Assembly (NCBI GenBank): GCA_009692155.1
Contig: SHZW01000002.1
Coordinates: forward strand, 1 to 64,000
Length of the DNA stretch: 64,000 nucleotides
DNA from: Nitrospiraceae bacterium
Lineage (GTDB): Bacteria > Nitrospirota > Nitrospiria > Nitrospirales > Nitrospiraceae
Reading direction: 5' to 3'
The notes beneath the pieces were generated by a model. The model was given only the letters and a program-made list of their open reading frames with translations, ran no database searches and was not told where the DNA came from. The translations under genes were made by a program, and so were the position numbers. Positions 26,635 through 34,665 of this stretch are shown here, piece after piece (the first letter of the stretch is position 1; each line of letters begins with the position of its first letter).

Positions 26635-26715
26635 CGTGATGCGTGAACCGTGATGCGTGATGAGTGGAATGCGAAGCGTTCTCCCGGTCACGCGTCACGC
26701 ATCACGGATCACGGG
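26635..26715 (+). repeat. Heptad-periodic inverted repeat, rpoD-tRNA gap
   Basis: The left arm (26635-26667) has four 7-base units of the form GTGANNN, such as GTGATGC and GTGAACC. The right arm (26683-26715) has four complementary units such as GCGTCAC and GCATCAC. The arms pair well across a 15-base spacer and could form a hairpin directly upstream of the tRNA. Confidence 0.88.
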
Positions 26716-26721
26716 CAGAAG

Positions 26722-26798
26722 GGGCCCATAGCTCAGGTGGTCAGAGCGGGAGACTCATAATCTCTTGGTCCCAGGTTCGAATCCTGGTGGGCCCACCA
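26722..26798 (+). tRNA. tRNA with anticodon CAT, probably tRNA-Ile2 (lysidine)
   Basis: A complete 77-nt cloverleaf: acceptor GGGCCCA (26722-26728) with TGGGCCC (26788-26794), D stem GCTC/GAGC, anticodon stem GGAGA/TCTCT with loop CTCATAA, T arm CCAGGTTCGAATCCTGG, discriminator A and encoded CCA. The anticodon is CAT. The C4:G69 and C5:G68 pairs and the ACTCATAATC...TTGGTC context match E. coli tRNA-Ile2 (substrate of TilS) better than elongator tRNA-Met. Initiator is excluded by the paired first position. Confidence 0.93.
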
Positions 26799-26932
26799 CC
26801 CCGCGCTCGCGAGGTGCAGCGCCCTCGAAGTTTGTGGGCGCTTGAGTGAAACCGCAGTGCGTTGCTTCTTGAGAGCCAGCGGTGCATGTGTTACTGTTGT
26901 CACCATGATTGCGTATCCACTTAGAGGTCCCG

Positions 26933-27709
26933 TTGAATCAACAACTGCGTCCGCTTATTGATTTGCAGACTCTCGATCTCCGTATGGCGGAGATCAAAGA
27001 CCAGCAGCGCAAGCTCCCCGTTCTTCTCGAAACCGCCCAGGCCCCTCTGAACGAAATCACCAGGCAGGTTGCGGACTTGACCGCGTTGCTGGAATCGGCG
27101 ACGAAAGAGCGCCGTACGTTCGAGAAAGACCTCGAGGCGCACGAGTCGCAGACGGAAAAGATGCGGACGCGGCTGAGCGAATTGAAGACCAACAAGGAAT
27201 ATCAGGCCCACCTCTTCGAGATCGAGATGGCGAACAAGAAAAAGAGCGATATCGAAGAACGGATTCTCGTCTACATGGAGAAGGTCGAGCAGCACCAGAA
27301 CGGCATCAAAGACGCCCAGGTCAAAAAGGCCGAGGCCGACCAGCAGTTTACCGGGGAGAAGGCCAGGCTCGATGCGCAGCAGGCCGAACTGACCGCGGAA
27401 TTGTCAGAGTTGGAGCAGAAGCACAAGGAGATTGCAGTCGGCGTCGAGAAGATCCTGCTGGCCCGCTACACCAAGCTGAAGGCAGCCCGGAGGGATCAGG
27501 CGCTCGCGCCGGTCCGTAACGGCATCTGCTTCGGTTGCAAGCTGCAGATTTCTCCCCAGCTCGTGGCGCAAGTGAAACGGTCGGATGCCTTGCTGTCCTG
27601 CTCGTTCTGCAACCGGTTGCTCTATTGGGAAGGGGAGCCGGTATCCGAAGCCGTAGTCTCTGCCGGAGTCAAGCAACGTCCGGAGTATGACGAAGGCGAA
27701 TCCATCTAA
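26933..27709 (+). CDS. Coiled-coil protein with C4 zinc ribbon (zf-RING_7, CT398/CdsZ-like)
   Basis: A 258-residue protein: a long antiparallel coiled coil (residues about 10-190, e.g. LRPLIDLQTLDLRMAEI and ERRTFEKDLEAHESQTEKM) followed by a C4 zinc ribbon (GICFGCKLQISPQL and LLSCSFCNRLLYW, about 200-235). The TTG at 26933 has AGAGG at proper spacing; an upstream TTG at 26909 lacks one. Members are widespread next to rnhC or NIF3-like genes; roles in nucleic-acid or chaperone contacts have been suggested. Its stop overlaps the convergent rnhC stop by 3-4 bases. Confidence 0.88.
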   Translation: MNQQLRPLIDLQTLDLRMAEIKDQQRKLPVLLETAQAPLNEITRQVADLTALLESATKERRTFEKDLEAHESQTEKMRTRLSELKTNKEYQAHLFEIEMANKKKSDIEERILVYMEKVEQHQNGIKDAQVKKAEADQQFTGEKARLDAQQAELTAELSELEQKHKEIAVGVEKILLARYTKLKAARRDQALAPVRNGICFGCKLQISPQLVAQVKRSDALLSCSFCNRLLYWEGEPVSEAVVSAGVKQRPEYDEGESI

Positions 27710-28392
27710 CTCTCCTCAGTCTTCCCCAGCACCGATTTCGTCGTTTTAAAGTGCAGCTTGGCCACATTCTCCAGCATGGCTTCGCCGTGCTTCTTCACGA
27801 CCATCCGCGCCGCTAACTCGACGTGAGTGGCGCCTTTGGGCAGCGTCGTGCCGATTTCGTCCGAGAGTCGCTTCAGCCGCAACAAAAACTCCGCGCGGGC
27901 CAGAATCGAAGCCGCAGCCACGGCCAGATCGGCTTCCGCTTTCGTGCGTTGCACGAGTTGAATTTTCTTGCCCTTCTCCAGCAGGGCGTTCAGGACGAAG
28001 CGCTCGTCGCCGAACTGGTCGGCAATGGCGAGAGGGCAGTCCACCTGTTCGAGCAGGTTTTCGAGCGCCCGCGCATGGCCCCAGGCCAGGAGGCGATTCA
28101 GGTTTCTGAATTTGGGATAGAGTTCGTTGTATTTTTGCGGGTTGATGGTCACGATGCTGTGCTTGCAGACTTGCCGAAGTTCTCTGGCGATTTCGAGCAC
28201 GCGCCCGTCGGAGATTTTCTTGCTGTCCCGGACCTCCATGAGCCGGAGTTCCGGTTCGATTTCCGGTGTGACATGTGCAGCGGCAATGACCAGCGGGCCG
28301 AAGTAGTCGCCTTTGCCGGACTCATCAATGCCGATTCGATTCTGGTGATCAGTGGAAGTTGTAGCGGCCACGGTAGAGCCGCACTGTAGCAA
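27706..28392 (-). CDS. rnhC: Ribonuclease HIII
   Basis: Cleaves RNA in RNA-DNA hybrids. The GIDESGKGDYFGPLVIAA motif (from about residue 22), with G-K-G-D-Y-F in place of the RNase HII G-R-G-P, identifies type HIII. Later acidic residues of the DEDE set are in VRDSKKISD and TKAEADLAVAAASILARA. At 228 residues it lacks the N-terminal TBP-like substrate-binding domain seen in the roughly 310-residue Bacillus enzyme. The first codon TTG at 28392 lies directly before the rnpB promoter, so rnhC and rnpB are divergent; a GTG eight codons in is another candidate start. Confidence 0.9.
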   Translation of the reverse strand: MLQCGSTVAATTSTDHQNRIGIDESGKGDYFGPLVIAAAHVTPEIEPELRLMEVRDSKKISDGRVLEIARELRQVCKHSIVTINPQKYNELYPKFRNLNRLLAWGHARALENLLEQVDCPLAIADQFGDERFVLNALLEKGKKIQLVQRTKAEADLAVAAASILARAEFLLRLKRLSDEIGTTLPKGATHVELAARMVVKKHGEAMLENVAKLHFKTTKSVLGKTEES

Positions 28393-28439
28393 ACGTATTC
28401 CGAAGGGTCAATTCGCCCGCCTCGCTAAGGCGGATTCGC

Positions 28440-28468
28440 TTGCCTGTGTGCCTGATGGTCGTTATACT
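28440..28468 (+). promoter_or_regulatory. Promoter of rnpB
   Basis: TTGCCT (28440-28445) and TATACT (28463-28468) are exactly 17 bases apart, and the RNase P RNA 5' end at 28475 is 6 bases downstream, as expected for a strong stable-RNA promoter. Confidence 0.85.
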
Positions 28469-28474
28469 GACTCT

Positions 28475-28875
28475 GCGCGGTGGAGATGGCTGGATGATCG
28501 CTGGCCGCAAGGCTGGAGGAAAGTCCGGACTCCTAGGGCAGGGCGCTGGGTAACTCCCAGGCGGAGCGATCCGACACAAGCGCAACAGAGAACAGACCGC
28601 CGATGGCCGCCGAAAGGCGGATCAGGTAAGGGTGAAACGGTGGGGTAAGAGCCCACCGCGTTCGTGGTGACACGGACGGCACGGCAAGCGTCGCCTGGAG
28701 CAAGACCAAATAGGGGGACATCCGAGGCTCAACCATATGGGAGTCTCGGACCGGCCGGCCCGGCCGAGTCCTCGGGTAGGTCGCACGAGGTTCGGGGTAA
28801 CTCGAGCCCCAGAGAAATGATCATCCCCGCCACAAGCGGGACAGAATCCGGCTTATAGGCTGTCTCCACCGCGCC
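28475..28875 (+). ncRNA. rnpB: RNase P RNA (class A)
   Basis: The catalytic RNA for tRNA 5' maturation, about 400 nt. The P1 helix pairs GCGCGGTGGAGA (28475-28486) with TCTCCACCGCGC at the 3' end (28863-28874). Conserved blocks include GAGGAAAGTCCGGACTCC near the 5' side (CR-I), GGTAAGGGTGAAACGGTG, GTAAGAGCCCACCGC, AGGTTCGGGGTAACTC and the 3' ACAGAATCCGGCTTATAGGC (CR-V). Its end touches the stop codon of the convergent glutaredoxin gene. Confidence 0.97.
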
Positions 28876-29163
28876 CTATTTAAGCTTGAAGAGGGAGAGT
28901 ATCCGAAATAGAAGTCCTTTTCTGCCCGCTTTTTGAATCGCTCTACGGAAGTCGCCTTCCGTCATCTTCCCTGATAGAGCTTCCACCTGATCGATCAGCA
29001 CGACCGGCACACGGTCGCCGTAGCGAGCCACCAGATCGGCCTGTTCGTCAATATTCATGCGGGTGAGGGTGAAGGGTACCTCGGCTTGCACGTGCTTGGC
29101 CATGCGCTCGACGACGTCGCAAAGATGGCAATCATGTCGGGAGAGGATCGTCACGTCAATCAT
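28876..29163 (-). CDS. Glutaredoxin-family protein
   Basis: A 95-residue thioredoxin-fold protein with the redox motif CHLC (Cys12, Cys15) after the first strand (MIDVTILSRHDCHLCDVVE), a cis-proline segment DRVPVVLIDQ and a C-terminal helix FRRAIQKAGR. It belongs to the short glutaredoxin-like (DUF836-type) group rather than classical GrxC (CPYC). The substrate is unknown. It is divergent from ilvB and convergent with rnpB. Confidence 0.85.
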   Translation of the reverse strand: MIDVTILSRHDCHLCDVVERMAKHVQAEVPFTLTRMNIDEQADLVARYGDRVPVVLIDQVEALSGKMTEGDFRRAIQKAGRKGLLFRILSLFKLK

Positions 29164-29206
29164 GGCTGCGCGCTTCTCCTCCGGCTCGCAAAACGGCAGG
29201 AATCAG

Positions 29207-29236
29207 TTGACTTAACTTGGAGGGCGATGTTAGTAT
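29207..29236 (+). promoter_or_regulatory. Promoter of the ilvB-ilvN-ilvC operon
   Basis: TTGACT (29207-29212) and TAGTAT (29231-29236) with 18 bases between. Transcription near 29243 would leave a leader of about 54 nt, too short for a T-box, so ilv control must differ from that of leuA. Confidence 0.65.
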
Positions 29237-29296
29237 CACCTACTCTATCCCATTGTTATCTAGGCAGAATTTTCTGTTTACCGTAAGGGGTGATCG

Positions 29297-31078
29297 ATGA
29301 AGCTCACCGGCGCAGAGATATTTCTGGAGTCCCTCAAGAAAGAGGGCGTCAAGACGATTTTTGCCCTGCCGGGCGGAGTCGTCCTTAAGATTTTTGACGT
29401 TCTGCATCAGCAGAAGGACATCCAAGTCATATTAACCCGCCATGAGCAGGGCGCCGGCCACATGGCCGAGGGTTATGCCAAGGCGACCGGCAAGGCTGGT
29501 GTGGCGCTCGTGACTTCCGGCCCCGGCATGACCAACGTCATCACCGCGCTGGCCGATGCCTACATGGATTCCGTGCCGCTGGTCTGCTTCTCCGGCCAGG
29601 TGCCGACCAACTTGATCGGCAACGACGCGTTCCAGGAAGCCGACAACATCGGCCTCAGCCGCCCCTGCACGAAATACAATTTCCTCGTGAAGGATGTCAA
29701 CGATCTTGCGATGACGATCAAGGAAGCGTTCTATGTGGCGACGACCGGCCGGCCGGGCCCGGTGCTGGTGGACATTCCCAAGGACGTCTCGATGAACAAG
29801 GCCGAGTTCAAGTATCCGGCCTCCGTTTCAATCCGGGGCTACAACCCGACCTACGAGGGGAACAAGTGGCAGATCAAGCAGGCGGCCGAATTGATTGCCA
29901 AGTCCCGCAAACCGATCCTCTACATCGGCGGCGGCGTGGTGTTTTCGGGTGCTTCCCAGGAGGTGATCGAGCTGGCCGAGATGTGCCAGCTTCCCGTGGA
30001 CATGACGCTGATGGCGCTGGGCGGATTCCCCGGCGAGCATCCGCTCTCCATGGGCATGCTGGGCATGCACGGGACCTACTGGGCCAACATGGCGATGCAT
30101 TATTCCGACCTCGTGATCGCGGTCGGCGCGCGGTTCGATGATCGCGTGACCGGCAAGGTGTCGGAGTTCTGCCCGCATGCGAAAGTCATTCACATCGATA
30201 TCGATCCGACCTCGATCCGGAAGAACGTCAACGTGGACGTGCCGATCGTGGGCGACTGCAAAACCGTGCTCCGCGAGCTGATTCAGACGTTGCGCGCGAC
30301 CGTCAACGGCGAGCAGAAGGCGTTGCGGAAGCCCTGGTGGGACCAGATCAACGAATGGAGGCAGGCGCATCCGCTCGCCTACGAGCAGGACCCGAACGGC
30401 GTCATCAAGCCGCAGCACGTGATCAAGCGGCTCTATGAGCTGACCAAGGACCGCGATCCGATCGTTGCGACCGACGTCGGGCAGCACCAGATGTGGACAG
30501 CGCAGTATTTCAAGCTGGCCAAGCCGAACCGCTGGCTCACGTCCGGCGGGCTGGGCACGATGGGCTTCGGGTTCCCGGCCGCGATGGGCGCGCAGGCGGC
30601 GTTCCCGGACAAGCTCGTGCTCTGCATCGCCGGTGACGGCAGCGTGCAGATGAATACGCAGGAATTGGCCACGGCGGTCGTGAACAAGCTGCCGGTGAAG
30701 GTGATCGTCATCAACAACGGGTTCCACGGCATGGTCCGCCAGTGGCAGGACCTCTTTTACGAGAGCCGCTATGCCTCCAGCTATCTCGATGTCTATCCGG
30801 ACTTCGTGAAGCTGGCCGAGGCCTATGGCGCCGTGGGGTTGCGCGCGACCAAGGTGTCGGAATTGGACGACGTCATCCGGGAGGCTATTGCCGTCAACAG
30901 GCCGGTGTTCCTGGATGTGCCGGTGCACCAGTACGAGAACTGCTATCCGATGATTCCAGCAGGCGGAAGCAACCACGAGATGCTGTTGAGCGATCCGCCG
31001 GAACTCAAGGAGAAGCAGAAGGCCGGCGCGCCTGCCTCGGTGGCCGGTGAAGACAAGGACACGATTTTGACTGCATAA
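29297..31078 (+). CDS. ilvB: Acetolactate synthase, large (catalytic) subunit
   Basis: A thiamine-diphosphate and FAD enzyme that makes acetolactate and acetohydroxybutyrate, the first common step of branched-chain amino acid synthesis. The 593-residue product has the N-terminal Pyr domain with the catalytic Glu region (TRHEQGAGHMAEGYAKATGK), a central FAD-binding domain, and the C-terminal PP domain with GDGSVQMNTQELATAV and NNGFHGMVRQWQDLFY. AAGGGG lies upstream of the ATG. Its stop codon is part of the left arm of a heptad repeat. Confidence 0.97.
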   Translation: MKLTGAEIFLESLKKEGVKTIFALPGGVVLKIFDVLHQQKDIQVILTRHEQGAGHMAEGYAKATGKAGVALVTSGPGMTNVITALADAYMDSVPLVCFSGQVPTNLIGNDAFQEADNIGLSRPCTKYNFLVKDVNDLAMTIKEAFYVATTGRPGPVLVDIPKDVSMNKAEFKYPASVSIRGYNPTYEGNKWQIKQAAELIAKSRKPILYIGGGVVFSGASQEVIELAEMCQLPVDMTLMALGGFPGEHPLSMGMLGMHGTYWANMAMHYSDLVIAVGARFDDRVTGKVSEFCPHAKVIHIDIDPTSIRKNVNVDVPIVGDCKTVLRELIQTLRATVNGEQKALRKPWWDQINEWRQAHPLAYEQDPNGVIKPQHVIKRLYELTKDRDPIVATDVGQHQMWTAQYFKLAKPNRWLTSGGLGTMGFGFPAAMGAQAAFPDKLVLCIAGDGSVQMNTQELATAVVNKLPVKVIVINNGFHGMVRQWQDLFYESRYASSYLDVYPDFVKLAEAYGAVGLRATKVSELDDVIREAIAVNRPVFLDVPVHQYENCYPMIPAGGSNHEMLLSDPPELKEKQKAGAPASVAGEDKDTILTA

Positions 31079-31144
31079 GAGCATAAGGCTAATAGCCTAT
31101 GGCCGGAGACGGACTCCCTGCTATAAGCCATACGCCATTAGCTC
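31073..31144 (+). repeat. Heptad-periodic inverted repeat, ilvB-ilvN gap
   Basis: The left arm (31073-31106) includes units GCATAAG, GCTAATA and GCCTATG in sequence. The right arm (31120-31144) reads TATAAGC and CATACGC then CATTAGC, the complement. It fills the 78-bp gap except for the last bases before ilvN and includes the ilvB stop codon. Confidence 0.85.
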
Positions 31145-31156
31145 TTTGGACCAACT

Positions 31157-31675
31157 ATGGAACACATCATTTCCGTCACAGTGGAGAACAAATTCAACGT
31201 GCTGTCGCGGGTGGCCGGCCTGTTCAGCGGGCGCGGCTTCAACATCGAGAGCCTGTCGGTGGCGCCCTCGCTGGATCCGTCCACGTCCATGATGACCATC
31301 GTCACGTCCGGAGACGATCGGATCATCGAGCAGATCGTCAAGCAGCTGAACAAGCTGATCGACGTCATCAAAGTCGTGGATCTCAACGAAAACGAGTTCG
31401 TCGAGCGGGAAACGGCCTTGATTAAGGTGCATACGAAACCGGAAGACCGGGCCGAGGCCCTGCGCATCGCGGACATCTTCCGCGCGAGCATCATCGATTC
31501 GACGCCAGGCACGTACACGATCGAGATCACGGGCAGCATCAAAAAGATCGAGGCGATCATCAATCTTCTGCAGCCGCTCGGCATCAAGGAGTTGATCAGG
31601 ACCGGCCGCGTGGCCATCGCGCGGGAGCCGATTCGGCCGGCCGTCGCGCAGCCGAAGCGGGTCGTCAAAGAGTAG
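31157..31675 (+). CDS. ilvN: Acetolactate synthase, small (regulatory) subunit
   Basis: Binds valine and controls the large subunit. The 172-residue product has an N-terminal ACT domain (HIISVTVENKFNVLSRVAG and RGFNIESLSVAP) and a C-terminal second ACT-like half (ETALIKVHTKPEDRAEAL to LLQPLGIKELIRTGRVAI), which is the IlvH-type length. No clear binding site precedes the ATG (TTTGGACCAACT), perhaps because the upstream gap is repeat. Confidence 0.96.
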   Translation: MEHIISVTVENKFNVLSRVAGLFSGRGFNIESLSVAPSLDPSTSMMTIVTSGDDRIIEQIVKQLNKLIDVIKVVDLNENEFVERETALIKVHTKPEDRAEALRIADIFRASIIDSTPGTYTIEITGSIKKIEAIINLLQPLGIKELIRTGRVAIAREPIRPAVAQPKRVVKE

Positions 31676-31757
31676 GCAATTGGCCATAGGCAATGGGCGA
31701 TAGGCAGGAGCGGTTTGGCAATATAGCCCATCGCCTATAGCCCATCGCCAGACGCCT
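31674..31757 (+). repeat. Heptad-periodic inverted repeat, ilvN-ilvC gap
   Basis: The left arm (31674-31708) runs as units CATAGGC, AATGGGC and GATAGGC. The right arm (31724-31757) runs as GCCCATC and GCCTATA, then GCCCATC again and GCCAGAC. Pairing between arms is extensive. Only about 20 bp with the ilvC binding site (TAGGAGAG) remain in the gap. Confidence 0.88.
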
Positions 31758-31768
31758 GTATTTTTTAG

Positions 31769-32791
<1,023 letters not shown>

Positions 32792-32795
32792 TTAC

Positions 32796-33461
32796 GTGTC
32801 TGATCACGCAGCCGGCATACCGATCGTCAAGGAAGGGCTTCCGTTCGTCGCCGCCGCCGGTGCACCGGCCGTGGCCGCGGGGATGTTGGGGTGGACGGGC
32901 ATTGCGGCCGCATTCGGGGCCGTGGCGCTTTTTACCGCGTGGTTCTTCCGGAACCCCAGGCGAACGGCGCCGACGTCCGAGCGGGCGGTGGTGGCGCCGG
33001 GAGACGGGAAGATCGTCGAGATTTGCGAAGAACCTGAGCCGCGATTTTTGAAGGACAAGAGCGTGCGGATCAGCATCTTCCTCAACATCTTCGACGTGCA
33101 TGTGAATCGCATCCCCTGCCGGGGGACAGTGGAGCAGGTCGTCTACCAACCCGGCCGGTTTTTTGTGGCCAGCCGGCCGGAAGCGACGCTGCAAAACGAG
33201 CAGAACGCGTTGCTGATCCGCGCGGCACAGGGAACCCGGGTGCTTTGCGTGCAGATCGCCGGCCTGATTGCGCGCCGGATTGTCTGCTGGGTGGCACCGG
33301 GCGAGAAGGTGGCGTGCGGCGAGCGGTTTGGCCTGATCCGGTTCGGGTCGCGGATGGACGTGTTTTTGCCAGTGGACACCAAGTTGAACGTCAAGGTCGG
33401 CGATCATGTGAAGGGCGGGGAAACCTTGCTGGGAGAACTGACATGCGCGGAACGCTCTTAA
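32796..33461 (+). CDS. psd: Phosphatidylserine decarboxylase (archaetidylserine-type proenzyme)
   Basis: Makes phosphatidylethanolamine from phosphatidylserine at the inner membrane. The 221-residue product has two N-terminal hydrophobic stretches (FVAAAGAPAVAAGMLGW, GAVALFTAWFF), the FRNPRR motif, FLNIFDVHVNRIP with the conserved His, and the self-cleavage site RFGSRMDVF, where the Ser becomes the pyruvoyl group. It is the short PSD-B form without a long linker. The GTG at 32796 is preferred to an earlier GTG inside ilvC. Overlaps pssA by 19 bp. Confidence 0.93.
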   Translation: MSDHAAGIPIVKEGLPFVAAAGAPAVAAGMLGWTGIAAAFGAVALFTAWFFRNPRRTAPTSERAVVAPGDGKIVEICEEPEPRFLKDKSVRISIFLNIFDVHVNRIPCRGTVEQVVYQPGRFFVASRPEATLQNEQNALLIRAAQGTRVLCVQIAGLIARRIVCWVAPGEKVACGERFGLIRFGSRMDVFLPVDTKLNVKVGDHVKGGETLLGELTCAERS

Positions 33462-34225
33462 AAGAACCGAAACGGCGCCGGGCCGTTTATCTGATTCCCA
33501 ATCTGCTGACGACGGGCAATCTGTTCAGCGGGTTGTTTGCGATCCTGGCGGTCTACAAGGGGCACTACGTGGCGGCGGCGGTCGCGATTCTCATCGCGCT
33601 GATCTTCGACATGCTGGACGGCAAATCGGCGCGCTGGACGAACAGCACGAGCCAGTTCGGCGTGGAGTACGACTCGCTGGCCGATCTCGTCGCGTTCGGC
33701 GTGGCGCCGGGCCTGCTGATGTACGGCTGGGCGCTCAGCATCTACGACATGCTCGGGCCCGCCGTCATGTTCGCGTTCGTGGCCTGCGGCGCCCTGCGGC
33801 TGGCCCGATTCAACGTGATGACCGGCACGAGCGAGAGCAAATATTTCACCGGCCTGCCGATTCCGGCAGCGGCCAGCGTGGTGGCCACGCTCGTCATCTT
33901 CGATCGCGAGGTAGTGCAAGTCGGGTTGACGGAAAAGCCCGTCCTGGTGCTCGTGCTGACGCTGGCGCTGGCGTTTCTGATGGTGAGCACGATCAAGTAT
34001 CGGAGCTTCAAGGATCTCAAATTCAGCGGCCGGGCGCATTTCGACAACCTGGTTCTGGCGATCCTGATTTTGATGCTGGTGATTTCCTGGCCGCAGGTGA
34101 TGCTCTTTGTGGTGTTCGCGTGTTATGCTGTGTCCGGGCCGATTGAGAGACTGATCCTGCTGCTGGTCAAGCCGTTCGGGAAGCGCCAGGGGGAACAGCA
34201 GCCGGCGGTGGAGACGAAAGAATAG
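33443..34225 (+). CDS. pssA: CDP-diacylglycerol-serine O-phosphatidyltransferase
   Basis: Makes phosphatidylserine from CDP-diacylglycerol and serine. The 260-residue integral membrane protein has the CDP-alcohol phosphotransferase signature DGKSARWTNSTSQFGVEYDS ending in LAD (D-G-x2-A-R-x8-G-x3-D-x3-D) near residue 60, with seven or eight membrane helices. The ATG at 33443 follows GGGAG and lies within the psd 3' end. The psd-pssA pair encodes successive steps to phosphatidylethanolamine. Confidence 0.95.
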   Translation: MRGTLLKEPKRRRAVYLIPNLLTTGNLFSGLFAILAVYKGHYVAAAVAILIALIFDMLDGKSARWTNSTSQFGVEYDSLADLVAFGVAPGLLMYGWALSIYDMLGPAVMFAFVACGALRLARFNVMTGTSESKYFTGLPIPAAASVVATLVIFDREVVQVGLTEKPVLVLVLTLALAFLMVSTIKYRSFKDLKFSGRAHFDNLVLAILILMLVISWPQVMLFVVFACYAVSGPIERLILLLVKPFGKRQGEQQPAVETKE

Positions 34226-34269
34226 TCGGATAGTCGGGCGTCGAAGAGGAAGAGTACGCGGGTCCGATT

Positions 34270-34500
34270 GGAATTGAGAGAGCTGGCGGTCGGTGCAAGC
34301 CAGCCAATCGCTCGCCGAACTGGCCTCGGAGCCGGATTCGTGAAACGGAAGTAGTGAATCCAGGGTGACCCACGAGACGGGTTGGATGAAGGGTGTCTGG
34401 ACTGCACGAGAGGGTCCGGCGCTGAATCAGGGTGGTACCACGGAGCGCGCAAGCCTTCGTCCCTGGCTGGTTAAAGCCTATGGGAGGAAGGCTTTTTTGT
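34270..34500 (+). promoter_or_regulatory. T-box riboswitch, probably leucine-responsive, upstream of leuA
   Basis: A tRNA-sensing leader. The T-box motif AGGGTGGTACCACGG lies at 34429-34443. The terminator follows, with AAGCCTTC (34451-34458) pairing with GAAGGCTT (34487-34494) before TTTTTTG. Stem I begins around GCTGGC/GCCAGC (34282-34304). A leucine codon CTG at 34320-34322, in a GAACTGGCC context, is the best specifier candidate and fits the leuA gene downstream. Uncharged tRNA-Leu would favour the antiterminator and switch leuA on. Confidence 0.9.
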
Positions 34501-34506
34501 TTAACA

Positions 34507-34629
34507 GGATGCTGAAACAGGCGCCCAGCGTCGTTCTCGGCTCGTCAAAGTCCTCAACGTACCCCAGTGGGTACGCCTCCGGCTTTGACTTCGCCTGCGG
34601 CCTTGCTGGATCACCAGTTTGAGCATCCT
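34507..34629. repeat. 123-bp palindromic element, copy 1
   Basis: Begins AGGATGCTGAAAC and ends GTTTGAGCATCCT, with an inner palindrome at ACGTACCCCAGTGGGTACG and a CTGCGGCCTTGCTGGA block. Two relatives lie at 42813-42935 and 45759-45880. It sits between the T-box terminator and leuA. Confidence 0.9.
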
Positions 34630-34665
34630 GAAGAGTGAGAAACCCTGATTGAGGAGGGATGAGCC

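Noticed and set aside
33245-33442. An N-terminal extension of pssA within psd.
   Set aside because: The added residues are a shadow of psd; the ATG at 33443 has a GGGAG binding site and matches the family start.
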